Shown: positions 8,045-17,108 of the stretch, in pieces | Layout of the letters: each line of letters starts with the position of its first letter | How positions within the stretch are numbered: position 1 is the stretch's first letter | Source of the DNA: a virus | IMG/VR virus record: IMGVR_UViG_3300019093_000011 | Location: 1 to 57,060 of that record | DNA length: 57,060 nucleotides | Direction: 5' to 3' (one strand) | Notes under the pieces: generated by a model | Told to the model about the DNA's origin: nothing | The model's input: the letters and a program-made list of their open reading frames with translations, nothing else | Databases searched by the model: none | Position numbers and translations under genes: made by a program

Positions 8045-8657
8045 CTTTATTAAAGCTTTTTCCGCTATCTGTTTTTTTCAAAGTTGATATCACTTTATGA
8101 ATTTGTTCTGAATCCTTTACATAATCTTCTAATGGAAACCATGATGGGTTTAATGCAAAAAATATACCTCGATGATTTTGACTAAACCCGCGCATTATGT
8201 ATAAGTTCGTTGCTTTGTGGCTAGCATAGCCAGCATGTTTAAAATATTCAGGATTATTGCCGACTATTAAACCGGTCATCATCCATCCTATTTTAGTATC
8301 ATCAGTGATAGACTGAGATAAATGTTTAATCAAAAAATATGGAAGTTGACAATCGATCCACATGTTACGATTCCATGAATCAATTGAATATTCATTACCG
8401 GGGATAAACCAATATTCGCCAACGCTACCACCTGCATTTTGATTGAAAAAAATCAAATCATAAGTTACTGAGTTGTCAATTAAAGTTTGTAATTGCTCTA
8501 GATTTGATTCATGCCAGTTAATCTTTATTACGTTAACGTTAGGATATTCAAAATTAGAACCTGTAACAAGGTCAACTTGGTATCCTATGTCAGATAAATG
8601 TTTAGTAAATGATGCTCCCCATTTGGATCCGCATCCTAATAATAGTGCTTTTTTCAT
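8025..8657 (-). CDS. Short-chain dehydrogenase/reductase-like protein
   Basis: This 210-aa protein has an SDR fold. There is a glycine-rich N-terminal strand-turn (LLLGCGSKWG, 5-14), an NQNAGG motif (72-77) equivalent to NNAG, and a catalytic YxxxK pair at Y144 and K148 (YASHK). SDRs use NAD(P)H to oxidise or reduce sugars and related compounds. The glycine motif is altered from the usual GxxxGxG, so cofactor binding may differ. No Shine-Dalgarno sequence is visible, and a TATAAATA octamer ends only 5 bases before the ATG. It overlaps the methyltransferase and follows a radical SAM gene. Confidence 0.7.
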   Translation of the reverse strand: MKKALLLGCGSKWGASFTKHLSDIGYQVDLVTGSNFEYPNVNVIKINWHESNLEQLQTLIDNSVTYDLIFFNQNAGGSVGEYWFIPGNEYSIDSWNRNMWIDCQLPYFLIKHLSQSITDDTKIGWMMTGLIVGNNPEYFKHAGYASHKATNLYIMRGFSQNHRGIFFALNPSWFPLEDYVKDSEQIHKVISTLKKTDSGKSFNKDGTEWI

Positions 8658-8662
8658 AAGTA

Positions 8663-8670
8663 TATTTATA
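8663..8670 (-). promoter_or_regulatory. TATAAATA octamer just upstream of the SDR-like gene
   Basis: This is an exact T4 late-promoter octamer on the minus strand (TATTTATA on the plus strand), 5 bases before the ATG. If used, transcription would begin at about the start codon and give a leaderless message. In such AT-rich DNA a chance match is also possible. Confidence 0.4.
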
Positions 8671-9904
8671 TTAACTTTAGGTGAGGTATAATATTTAAAG
8701 AATCAGTTCCTCTAATGGAATCTAATTGTTTTGCATAATATACTGCCTTCTGAAATTCAGTAGGATCAGATATTTGATTCAAATTTTTATTAATACTGTC
8801 AAACATATTATCTGTTAATTTATTTTTGATTAACCAAACTTTGTGTATGTCATATAATGTTTTAAATTCTTCTTTAACTGTATCAGGAACATGATGCATT
8901 TGCAAATGATGTGGGAATGCAAGAATATTAAGTTGCCATTGATTAGGTAAAATTTTAGCATGATCATATAACAATCGTTGAGTTTCAAATAAGTTTAAAA
9001 TATTAAACACACTAACAGTAGGGGTAATCTGAATATTAATTGTAGGACATTTGGTTTTTATTAAATTCAAGTTGTATAATAAACGTTCCCATTTTTGCCC
9101 CCATCTGATCCATTCGCCTACTTCTTTGCAGCCGTCTACACTAACCAACAAGGTAATATTTTTAAATTTAGTCCATAGATCTATTACATGTTGTCCCTTA
9201 AATTCTAATTCACTTAAATTAGTTGTATAGTTAATAGATTGATTAGTTTTATTATGTTCAATCCAATAATTCATAATTTTCCAATGATCTTCCATTAATA
9301 ATGGTTCACCACCAGCAAAGTTAACATTAGCCACTGTCATTAAATATGGTTGTAATTGTTCCCATACATCTAATCTAAGATTTTCTTCATGGTAAACTAT
9401 TTTTTGTAGTTTTTTCCAATCATTAACCCATTTACTACTAAACGTAGGACTACATGTTACACATGCAAAATTGCAAAGATTGCTATATCTAATATCTAAA
9501 TATCTTAATTGAAAATCGTCAACTCCACCGTCACTATTAGTCATTGATGTGATTTCTTTCCAATCCAAATAATATTTAAATCCATCAGTTCTCATTGAGG
9601 GCTGTCCCAATGATTCTAATTTATAACATTTTTCACATCCAGAAGTTTCTTTTCCTTCAATCATGTTTTTACGAATAGTTTTTATTAAAGGACTATTGAT
9701 AGTATCATTTATAGAATTATTTTTTATGTTGCCGATTGGTTGTTCACAATCAAACATACAACACGGAAATGCTTTACCATCAGCCCATGCATGTAAATGT
9801 ATCCACGGATAGACACATAACGTATTATTAGAGATAGTGTTGTTTAAGGATGTCATACCATTCAGGGAACGTTGCGGGGAAACTTTCTTTTCTATATGTA
9901 TCAT
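8666..9904 (-). CDS. Radical SAM protein with N-terminal Twitch/SPASM-like cysteine domain (A)
   Basis: This 412-aa protein binds a radical SAM [4Fe-4S] cluster through C144, C148 and C151 (CNFACVTC), followed by GGEP (198-201), which contacts SAM. Before the core lies a second cysteine set: C30 (CVYPW), C48, C49 (PCC), C53, and C90 and C93. This looks like a SPASM/Twitch auxiliary cluster placed at the N-terminus instead of the C-terminus. The reaction is unknown; SPASM-type enzymes usually modify peptides or sugars. The start at 9904 has AAGAAGG upstream but overlaps the previous gene by 77 bases; M17 (9856) would shorten this. It belongs to subgroup 1 with the next two genes. Confidence 0.85.
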   Translation of the reverse strand: MIHIEKKVSPQRSLNGMTSLNNTISNNTLCVYPWIHLHAWADGKAFPCCMFDCEQPIGNIKNNSINDTINSPLIKTIRKNMIEGKETSGCEKCYKLESLGQPSMRTDGFKYYLDWKEITSMTNSDGGVDDFQLRYLDIRYSNLCNFACVTCSPTFSSKWVNDWKKLQKIVYHEENLRLDVWEQLQPYLMTVANVNFAGGEPLLMEDHWKIMNYWIEHNKTNQSINYTTNLSELEFKGQHVIDLWTKFKNITLLVSVDGCKEVGEWIRWGQKWERLLYNLNLIKTKCPTINIQITPTVSVFNILNLFETQRLLYDHAKILPNQWQLNILAFPHHLQMHHVPDTVKEEFKTLYDIHKVWLIKNKLTDNMFDSINKNLNQISDPTEFQKAVYYAKQLDSIRGTDSLNIIPHLKLI

Positions 9905-11012
9905 GTTCTTGAACCTTCTTCAAAAACAATTTTATTTTATTTGGATTAGGGTTGCTTCCAATAAAATTTAAAATATTTAATATATCTGAATTTTTATCTT
10001 TTACGTGATCAAGTTTTTTTAATAATATTTCTTTTATTTTAGGATCTAAAGCATCAACACTATACTCGTTTGGAGAATGTAATATATTATACCAAACACT
10101 ACACCCTAAGTTATCCATAATTTCTGTAGTAATTTCATCTAGATAAAAAACATTAAAATTACTAATAGTAGCGTTTGTTGTTAGTTTAATCCATTTGACT
10201 TGTTGTAATAACTCGATATTGTTTTTTATTATTTCCCATTTATTAGGATGGCGTTGATAATTATGACGTTCATTAATGTCATCTACACTAATTTGTAAAT
10301 CAACTAATTTAAATTTTTCCCATAATGCTAATTGTTCTTGATTAGGAATAATTGTTCCATTTGTGTTATAATGAATCTTTTGATTTTTACTATACCCCTT
10401 TTCAACACTAAGTTTTAATATATTCCACACGTTTTCAATAAGCAATGGTTCTCCACCATATAAATCAAAAGATTCAATATTTGGTAATACTTCTAATAAC
10501 TCATCCCAAATTTTCTCTCCTGTATTCCATGATTGACGTTGAATTTTGAATGTATTTTTAAATTGTTGAATAGATTCTGTTCTACCACTAACGGTAAACC
10601 ATTCGTTTTCCCATTTACTACTATTCCACGGGTTGCAAATTCTGCATTTCAAATTGCAAAGGTTTCCCATTTTTAAATCTATGTTCTTTAAAATAATGTC
10701 AGGTTTATATTGCAAAGTAAGTTGCGTTTTGCTATCACGTACTCGTTTACTTTCTTTCCCAGCTCGTTCCTCATCCCAACAAAAATTACAAGCAGGATGT
10801 TGAACACCATCCATCAATGAATCACGCAAAGAATTCATCCAGTCACTATTAAATGCTGAATCAATTGAGTTAATTGGAACTGATTCAGATATAATTGATT
10901 GGTTACTCATGCAACAGGGTTTATAACTACGTTGGTCACCTGTACTATCTATGCTTAAAGAATTAAACGGATGAATACAAAAAGTATTAATATGCATTAT
11001 ACCATTCCTCAA
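9828..11012 (-). CDS. Radical SAM protein with N-terminal Twitch/SPASM-like cysteine domain (B)
   Basis: This 394-aa enzyme is a relative of its two flanking genes. The radical SAM core has C119, C123 and C126 (CNLKCRIC) and GGEP (186-189). N-terminal auxiliary cysteines are C12 (CIHPFNSLS), C33 and C34 (adjacent pair), and C75 and C78 (CNFCW). It ends in a PEWYDI-like tail, similar to the HPWFEEW tail of protein C. M6 gives an alternative start that brings CIHPF close to the N-terminus and shortens the 26-base overlap with the upstream gene. Substrate and reaction are unknown. The pattern of adjacent CC plus CxxCW matches subgroup 1. Confidence 0.85.
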   Translation of the reverse strand: MRNGIMHINTFCIHPFNSLSIDSTGDQRSYKPCCMSNQSIISESVPINSIDSAFNSDWMNSLRDSLMDGVQHPACNFCWDEERAGKESKRVRDSKTQLTLQYKPDIILKNIDLKMGNLCNLKCRICNPWNSSKWENEWFTVSGRTESIQQFKNTFKIQRQSWNTGEKIWDELLEVLPNIESFDLYGGEPLLIENVWNILKLSVEKGYSKNQKIHYNTNGTIIPNQEQLALWEKFKLVDLQISVDDINERHNYQRHPNKWEIIKNNIELLQQVKWIKLTTNATISNFNVFYLDEITTEIMDNLGCSVWYNILHSPNEYSVDALDPKIKEILLKKLDHVKDKNSDILNILNFIGSNPNPNKIKLFLKKVQEHDTYRKESFPATFPEWYDILKQHYL

Positions 11013-12222
11013 ACCATGGATGTAAGTCTAGCAAAGATTGCTTTCTGCTGTTATCCATATATTTCATACGTTCAATAAATGCTTGTTGTATTTCTACAGT
11101 AGGGTCTTCAGCATTGTATATTTTTTCAAAAGTATGTAATGTGGTAGGTGGAATATATCTAGAATTTTTAGAATCGTTGTATATATTCATGGCATTTTTT
11201 GAAAACACTTTACGAACAGAATGTGGCAATACCCATGGACTCATTGAGTTTGGATAATCAACATTTATATACATCATACTTATTTTCAAATCTTGAACTA
11301 TTATTTCAACTGACCGTTCTACATTCGGCATTGTAAGATTGCTTAATGTTTGGTGTACGCCAATTTGTCGACTTGTTGGGTTTTCATTTCCCCAAATTTT
11401 TAATTCTTTTAAATTATTGTAAATCTTATCCCACTTAGCAGGCCAACGAACATATTCATAAAATCCTTCAACGCCATCAATACTGGCATTAACTTGTACA
11501 GATTTAAATTTATCCCAAGTATTATACCAACGGGTGCCAATAGTTGTTATGTTGGTATTGTATTGTAGTTTAATATTTTTTGCAACGTCCAGTTCAATGA
11601 GTAAGTCTAGCAATTCTGCTTGTTCAGGTATGATTAACGGCTCTCCGCCTAGAAGATGTATATGTTTTATAGTTGATGCATTTGCACGTACTAAATCAAA
11701 AAATCTACTATTAGTTAACCATGATTCGGGCTTTATTGTAATTGCATTATTTTTAAATTTATTATATTCTTCTGCAAACAAACTACTAGAATGAGGTCCA
11801 CACATCCTACATGCCAAATTACATTTAGTACCTAAATCAATTTCTAATTTTTCTATTACAGGGGAATGGTCTCCGTTTAATATTTTTTCATACCGTTCCT
11901 CTGAATATTTGGCGTAGTGGGGGGTTATAGACATTTGTCTATAGCTATGCTGCCCAATATTTTCTAATTCCCAACATCTATCACATTCGGAAATTCGTTC
12001 ATTATTTAATAAACTTTTACGGATTCTTTCAAGAGCAGTTCCGTTTAACCAATTAATATCCGTACGTTCAGTAACATAAGGCGGGCTATCCTTCCCATTT
12101 AAACCATTATTAGAATTACAACATAATCGTTGACTGCCGTCTGAACCAATACTTAGTGAGTTAAAAGGCAATACACATATCGAATTGTTTTTCATATCGT
12201 ATTTCATCATATGTTTTTGCAC
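10987..12222 (-). CDS. Radical SAM protein with N-terminal Twitch/SPASM-like cysteine domain (C)
   Basis: This 411-aa protein has radical SAM cysteines C134, C138 and C141 (CNLACRMC) and GGEP (192-195). N-terminal auxiliary cysteines are C16 (CVLPFNSLS), C34 and C35 (LCC), and C80 and C83 (CDRCW). The order is a SPASM-like N-domain of about 100 residues, the TIM-barrel core, and then a C-terminal helical part. It shares PFNSLSI and the GS(T)GDQR-type turn with protein B, which points to gene duplication. It overlaps both neighbours (26 and 16 bases), so it is probably co-expressed with them. M5, M6 or M10 are alternative starts. Confidence 0.85.
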   Translation of the reverse strand: MQKHMMKYDMKNNSICVLPFNSLSIGSDGSQRLCCNSNNGLNGKDSPPYVTERTDINWLNGTALERIRKSLLNNERISECDRCWELENIGQHSYRQMSITPHYAKYSEERYEKILNGDHSPVIEKLEIDLGTKCNLACRMCGPHSSSLFAEEYNKFKNNAITIKPESWLTNSRFFDLVRANASTIKHIHLLGGEPLIIPEQAELLDLLIELDVAKNIKLQYNTNITTIGTRWYNTWDKFKSVQVNASIDGVEGFYEYVRWPAKWDKIYNNLKELKIWGNENPTSRQIGVHQTLSNLTMPNVERSVEIIVQDLKISMMYINVDYPNSMSPWVLPHSVRKVFSKNAMNIYNDSKNSRYIPPTTLHTFEKIYNAEDPTVEIQQAFIERMKYMDNSRKQSLLDLHPWFEEWYNAY

Positions 12223-13595
12223 TCATTAATAAATTCTATATACTCTGGAAATACTAAATTGAAATCAGTTTTTCTACGACGGTCGTGCTCTATAAAAAAT
12301 GCTGCAAAATCAGATTTTGCATTTGCTAGCTCATCATCAAACAATTTGTATTGCTTCATAGAAGATAATACACGTTCTAATCTTTCAACTTCAACTTTAG
12401 TGAACCCTGTATAATTTTCAGTTATATTTGACTTCATAAATTTAATATCTTCTTCTAAATATTTTTGAAAACTATCAGGCAATATATTAATGGTCCAATG
12501 TGCTGGTTCTTTTAAATGAGGCGTACAAAAATCTATCCGTTGTTGTGTCTGACTAAATTCTTGACGCCATTCTAAAATTTTTTCTAATAACGATCTAAAA
12601 GAAGCGACCGCTAAATTATTGTAAGTAATCATAATTTCTATACTAGCATCAACATTTTTAAAATCATATAATATAGTTTTGAAATTTTCTTCCCATATGC
12701 TACAATCTAAACCAAATCTAATATATTCTGCTGGTGCTCCCCATGTATCTAAACTTACATGCATACGGAAATTTTTGATACATTTAGTTTGAAGTAAATA
12801 TTGAACTTTCTTCCCTAAACGTTGAATCAATGCAGGTTTCACTCCCAAATTACTGTTAACTAACAATGTCATATTAGGGCAGGGATCTTTTTCTAATTTA
12901 TCTAATAATTGCCAAGTATTCTGATTTAGCATAGGCTCTCCGCCAGTGATGCGTAACGTTTGCAAATTTAATTTAAGTGTCGGCCACCATTGCCAAAATG
13001 CTTTTACGTATGGATTATTTTCATCATTGCTTTCGTAGTATTCTCTATCTTTAAGAAAATCTATACTGTATTGTTTACTTTTTATAGGGTAATCACCATG
13101 CTCTTTTATTTCTTCAATCCAAGAATTACTTACTGTTGGGGTACAATATCCGCATTTAAAATTACACACATTTCCAAAATTAACTTCAATCAATTTAGGG
13201 TCATAATTTGCATCCCATGGTAATTTTTTAATAATATTATAATCATCACCATTCATTGCTGGTTGAACATGGGTTGTTGTATGATGACTACTATGAATAA
13301 CTCTATCAGATAGATGACCAGTGTCTTCCACTTTCCAACAATAATGGCATTCTTGCGGTCTACCGCCCTCTAACATTATTTTTCTCTGTTCTTTTTTATA
13401 TTGTGTATTATGTAACCCACTAGGATTATTTTCAATATCGGCGGGCTGTATTTTATGAGGGAACGGGTGATAGCAACTGTGATTATCCCCAGATTGCAAA
13501 TACAATGTTTGTTGAGTCCATTTTAATAAACAAAATCCAGGGCCAACTTTATCCAATTGTAATTTAGTTTCATTAATGTGTTCAATAGAATTCAT
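12207..13595 (-). CDS. Radical SAM protein, phage Twitch-type subgroup 2 (D)
   Basis: This 462-aa protein has core cysteines C144, C148 and C151 (CNFKCGYC) and GGEP (218-221). Its N-terminal domain differs from proteins A-C. It has C22 in FCLLKW, a single C41 in SCYHP instead of an adjacent CC pair, and C83 and C86 (CHYCW). An LHNTxxK motif, GGRPQEC and an HLSDR segment accompany these. It contains a tryptophan-rich FWQWWP segment just before the GGEP strand. Proteins F and G share this whole layout. The substrate is unknown. It overlaps protein E's ORF by 4 bases, so translation is coupled. Confidence 0.85.
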   Translation of the reverse strand: MNSIEHINETKLQLDKVGPGFCLLKWTQQTLYLQSGDNHSCYHPFPHKIQPADIENNPSGLHNTQYKKEQRKIMLEGGRPQECHYCWKVEDTGHLSDRVIHSSHHTTTHVQPAMNGDDYNIIKKLPWDANYDPKLIEVNFGNVCNFKCGYCTPTVSNSWIEEIKEHGDYPIKSKQYSIDFLKDREYYESNDENNPYVKAFWQWWPTLKLNLQTLRITGGEPMLNQNTWQLLDKLEKDPCPNMTLLVNSNLGVKPALIQRLGKKVQYLLQTKCIKNFRMHVSLDTWGAPAEYIRFGLDCSIWEENFKTILYDFKNVDASIEIMITYNNLAVASFRSLLEKILEWRQEFSQTQQRIDFCTPHLKEPAHWTINILPDSFQKYLEEDIKFMKSNITENYTGFTKVEVERLERVLSSMKQYKLFDDELANAKSDFAAFFIEHDRRRKTDFNLVFPEYIEFINECKNI

Positions 13596-14863
13596 ATTAA
13601 TTTAGCATCTTCTGCATTAGGGTTTCCTAACTCACCGTTATCTAGTTTATTCCATTCTTTCCCACAACACGAAGTACATTGTTTACTACGCATATTATGA
13701 TCTAATTCAAATGAACGTGGTAGCAAGCGTTGATATAAATCACTTTCAATAATAGAGGATAAACTATGATTATGTAAATCAATTGATTTCCTGCCTCCAT
13801 ATAATTCCAACATTTTCATAAAGGAATCGTCACTTTTTATTGATGGTAAGGTTGGTGAATTGCCTCCAATAAATCTATTAGGTTCCCCACCTAAAAAACA
13901 GCAAGGATATACTTCACCTTCTGCACTTACAAAAATTTCATCATTGTAACCGTATCCGCCCTTTTTAAAGTCAATAGCCCTGCAAGCAATTTCTATTTTT
14001 TTAAAATTAATTTCTATTGAATTGCCAGTTTTAGGATCAAATTCTCTATACATATCAGAATTTTCTCCATTAACAGACGGATACATTGCATCAAATTCTT
14101 CGTTAGAAATATAATTAGGAACAATACCGATAATCTTCTTTAAAGTATCAGCATTGTTATTTCGTAACGATTCATCTGTTGGTTGTTGTAATAGATAATT
14201 ACTGTTTTTATCTGGCACTACGTAATACCCTAATCCGGCTGAATCATAATTACTCCATCTAGTTGTTTTTTTAACGTTGAAAGTTGTAAATCCCATTTCT
14301 TTAGCCATTTGCCTAGCAGTATCAATTTGATGTGCGTTATGTCTGAATGCAAGGTAGTCCCAATGAGCCACTCCCCCAGCTTCTCTAAATGCCTTCATGT
14401 TTGCTAATATTTTATTAAAATTTGTATTTCTTCTGTATAGATGATTAGTATCTTCTAGCCCGTCAACGCTGAATACGCAATAATCTCCTCGTCTTTGCCC
14501 GTTCATTAATAATCCTAACTCATAGAACCATTCAGGAGATCTAGCACTGGCATTTGTATGCATTACTAATGCCATATTAGAATTGTTTTCTCTTAAATAT
14601 TTATAAATTGGTAAAGTATCTTTAGCGGCGATGGGATCACCATAATTTCCACAGGCATATAATTTCTTTAATTGCGATACAAATGCAGGATCGAACCATT
14701 TTATAAAATCATTATATTTAATATCTGTTTCTACAAGATTAGGATTCAAATCAGCACCAGAGTTAATATACCTAGGACACATAGGGCAGCCTGCATTACA
14801 CCTATTAGTAATTTCTAAATGTATTCCATTAATTTCTTTATATGACCATAGTCCGTTATTCAT
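13592..14863 (-). CDS. Radical SAM protein with C-terminal SPASM-like domain (E)
   Basis: This 423-aa protein has the standard domain order, unlike its neighbours. The radical SAM core comes first with C22, C26 and C29 (CNAGCPMC), and HLEITNRC precedes the cluster. The C-terminal part carries C294, then C321 and C322 in VYPCCFLGGEP, then C396, C399 and C400 (CTSCC), which fits SPASM auxiliary Fe-S ligands. SPASM enzymes often act on peptides, and some on sugars. A good ribosome site (AAGGAA) lies upstream of the ATG. It overlaps the SGNH-like gene by 4 bases. It may perform a different step from the six Twitch-first enzymes. Confidence 0.85.
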   Translation of the reverse strand: MNNGLWSYKEINGIHLEITNRCNAGCPMCPRYINSGADLNPNLVETDIKYNDFIKWFDPAFVSQLKKLYACGNYGDPIAAKDTLPIYKYLRENNSNMALVMHTNASARSPEWFYELGLLMNGQRRGDYCVFSVDGLEDTNHLYRRNTNFNKILANMKAFREAGGVAHWDYLAFRHNAHQIDTARQMAKEMGFTTFNVKKTTRWSNYDSAGLGYYVVPDKNSNYLLQQPTDESLRNNNADTLKKIIGIVPNYISNEEFDAMYPSVNGENSDMYREFDPKTGNSIEINFKKIEIACRAIDFKKGGYGYNDEIFVSAEGEVYPCCFLGGEPNRFIGGNSPTLPSIKSDDSFMKMLELYGGRKSIDLHNHSLSSIIESDLYQRLLPRSFELDHNMRSKQCTSCCGKEWNKLDNGELGNPNAEDAKLI

Positions 14864-15687
14864 AGATAAGTTTCCTTGTTGTTTAACGTTTGTGCAATTT
14901 GCTGTGCAAACACTTCATGTGTTTCATTATCAAAATGTCTATCTGGAAGATAATTTATTGCACGCATGATACATTTAGGATCTATATTTAATATATTACT
15001 TCCTATAACTAATTCAGAAAATGCTAGATTATCAATTATGTTTAACTTTCGCATCTGATTCCATATAGAAATTGTCAAGAATTCGGGAGCAGCAATTATT
15101 GGGAAAGACCCTGTAAATGATTTAACCACGTTGTTCAATAAGGCAACTTCTAGCAACCATTTAATCAATAAATCCTGATCAGTAAATATTAAGATTGATT
15201 CCCTTATAATAGGTGCCAGTTTAGTACTATAATGATCATGCCCCAATACAGTCGATTCTATCCACGCACGATGGTCTCCGTCCAAAAATGATTTATTTTT
15301 GGCATGAATAGTATTAGTAATTGTGGTTAATCTAGTAGTCTCAGTTAGCATTATTATTACTTTTTTTGGAGTAATGCCCTCCATCTGTAATTTTGTTAAA
15401 TCAAGCATCGTTCGATATAATATCGAACCCATACTACTGCCGCCTTCTGCTGCATTAATTATTTCTATACCTAATATTTTGCTTAGGCGCGCTGGCCAAC
15501 TAAGTTCTTTGTTTCTTACGTTGTACATTGAACAAATTTTAGGATCTTGAATTACATTAAATCGAACTTTGTTAAAATAATCTTTTGTTGAAATATTATT
15601 TTTATTATATTTTTCAAAATCAGGCACAAACTCATGATCTGCTAATCCTATGCCAGCAGTAAAACTATCACCATTAACATAAATCAT
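14860..15687 (-). CDS. SGNH/GDSL-like hydrolase or esterase
   Basis: The start chosen is MIYVNGDSFTAG, giving 275 aa. The frame is open upstream to ATG 15744, but that would overlap the previous gene by 71 bases. The nucleophile block is GDSFT (residues 6-10). An EGGSSMGS segment about 70 residues later may supply the oxyanion glycine. DRHFDNETHEVFAQ near the C-terminus supplies the acid and histidine typical of SGNH enzymes. The family removes or transfers acyl groups on carbohydrates and other esters, often in polysaccharide clusters. It sits between radical SAM genes E and F. There is no signal peptide with the chosen start, so it would act in the cytoplasm. Confidence 0.65.
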   Translation of the reverse strand: MIYVNGDSFTAGIGLADHEFVPDFEKYNKNNISTKDYFNKVRFNVIQDPKICSMYNVRNKELSWPARLSKILGIEIINAAEGGSSMGSILYRTMLDLTKLQMEGITPKKVIIMLTETTRLTTITNTIHAKNKSFLDGDHRAWIESTVLGHDHYSTKLAPIIRESILIFTDQDLLIKWLLEVALLNNVVKSFTGSFPIIAAPEFLTISIWNQMRKLNIIDNLAFSELVIGSNILNIDPKCIMRAINYLPDRHFDNETHEVFAQQIAQTLNNKETYL

Positions 15688-17107
15688 GTTTTTTTCTTTC
15701 ATATGTTTCATAAGTTTCTTTACATAATTTAGCAAATGATTCATACAACGGAAAAGTTTTAATTAAATCAAGTTTACTTCTCTTATCATATTCAGTAAAG
15801 AAAACATGAAAATCTCTTCGTCCGCGGGTAATTAAATCTTCTGTGATTTTTGGGCCGCCCTCATTGAAGTAATCCATAACACGTTTAAATTTTTCAATTT
15901 CAACGTTGGCAAATTTAGTTGGATCATAATTGTCACCTTGACAGTTTAACCGCATAAATTCTAAATCATCTTCTAAATATTTACCAAAAGAATCTTTTGG
16001 TAAAATATTGATCATCCAGTGTGGAGGTTCTTTTAAGTATGGGGTATCAAATGTGATTCTTTGCCAATTATTGGTACTATATTTGGCACGTAACTCAAGT
16101 ATCTTTTCTAGTAATGGACGAAAGTATGCTACGCATAATATATTATAAGTGATCATAAACCCAATTTGAGAATTAGGTAGCAATGTCAAAAATTTATTTA
16201 AATTAGTTTCCCATAATTTACAATCAAGTCCTCGACGCATGTATTCTGCTTGCTCGCCCCAACTGTCTATACTGGTAAACATCTTAAATCCTTTAATCTT
16301 TCCAAGAGCTAACAGTTTTTTAACTTGAGTAATCATTCTCTCTACTCTAGAAGTAGCAACCCCTAAATTACTATTAATTATTAAAATTAAATTAGGGGCT
16401 GGTTCTTCCTCTAATTTATCTAATAATTTAAAAGTACTAGGATGCATTAATGCTTCACCACCGGTTAAGCGCAGTACTCTTAGATCATTACGTAAACTAG
16501 GCCACCATTCCCAAAATGCAGCAACATAGGGATTATTTTCATCATCAGGATAATAACTACCACTATCTAAAAATTCAATCCCATACTGATTATATGTTAA
16601 ATCGTAATTACCCTTCTTTTTAATTTCTTCAATCCATAGAGTACTGGACTGCGGGCAACAATATCCACAATTAAAATTACAGTTGTTACTGAAACTCATT
16701 TCTAAATAATAAGGATTATAATTTTTATCCCATGGTTGATTTTTTATTAATTCAATTTCTTTATCAATGTCTTGTAGCCATTCACTTGAATTATGCAATG
16801 CTCTATCACTAAAATGTTCGCCGGTCAAATCCTCTATATTCCAACAATAATAACATTCATCAGGGCGATTGCCTTCTAGCATAGTTTTTCGTTGTTCTTT
16901 TTTCCATTTAGTATTATGTAAAGCTGATACATCAACTTTTATTTCTTCTAAAGGTACTTTATTTGGCCTTGGATGATAACATGAATGATTATCCCCGGTA
17001 TGTAAGTATAAAGTCTCATGTCTCCATTTCTGGAGGCAAAATCCTTTGCCAACTGCATTTAATTTTTCTTTAACTGATCTTAATTTATTGATATAATTGT
17101 CGTTCAT
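15674..17107 (-). CDS. Radical SAM protein, phage Twitch-type subgroup 2 (F)
   Basis: This 477-aa protein has core cysteines C143, C147 and C150 (CNFNCGYC; an extra C151 follows) and a GGEA variant of the GGEP motif. The N-terminal domain has C24 in FCLQKW, C43 in SCYHP, LHNTKWK, and C85 and C88 (CYYCW), then HFSDR. The overall layout matches proteins D and G closely, including a FWEWWP segment before the GGE strand, so these arose by duplication. The stop lies inside the SGNH-like gene start region. The upstream gap to protein G is a single base. Substrate unknown. Confidence 0.85.
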   Translation of the reverse strand: MNDNYINKLRSVKEKLNAVGKGFCLQKWRHETLYLHTGDNHSCYHPRPNKVPLEEIKVDVSALHNTKWKKEQRKTMLEGNRPDECYYCWNIEDLTGEHFSDRALHNSSEWLQDIDKEIELIKNQPWDKNYNPYYLEMSFSNNCNFNCGYCCPQSSTLWIEEIKKKGNYDLTYNQYGIEFLDSGSYYPDDENNPYVAAFWEWWPSLRNDLRVLRLTGGEALMHPSTFKLLDKLEEEPAPNLILIINSNLGVATSRVERMITQVKKLLALGKIKGFKMFTSIDSWGEQAEYMRRGLDCKLWETNLNKFLTLLPNSQIGFMITYNILCVAYFRPLLEKILELRAKYSTNNWQRITFDTPYLKEPPHWMINILPKDSFGKYLEDDLEFMRLNCQGDNYDPTKFANVEIEKFKRVMDYFNEGGPKITEDLITRGRRDFHVFFTEYDKRSKLDLIKTFPLYESFAKLCKETYETYERKKHDLC

Positions 17108-17108
17108 T

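Noticed and set aside
14598-14605. TATAAATA octamer on the minus strand inside radical SAM gene E
   Set aside because: It lies well inside a coding region and not near a start codon; such matches are expected in AT-rich DNA.
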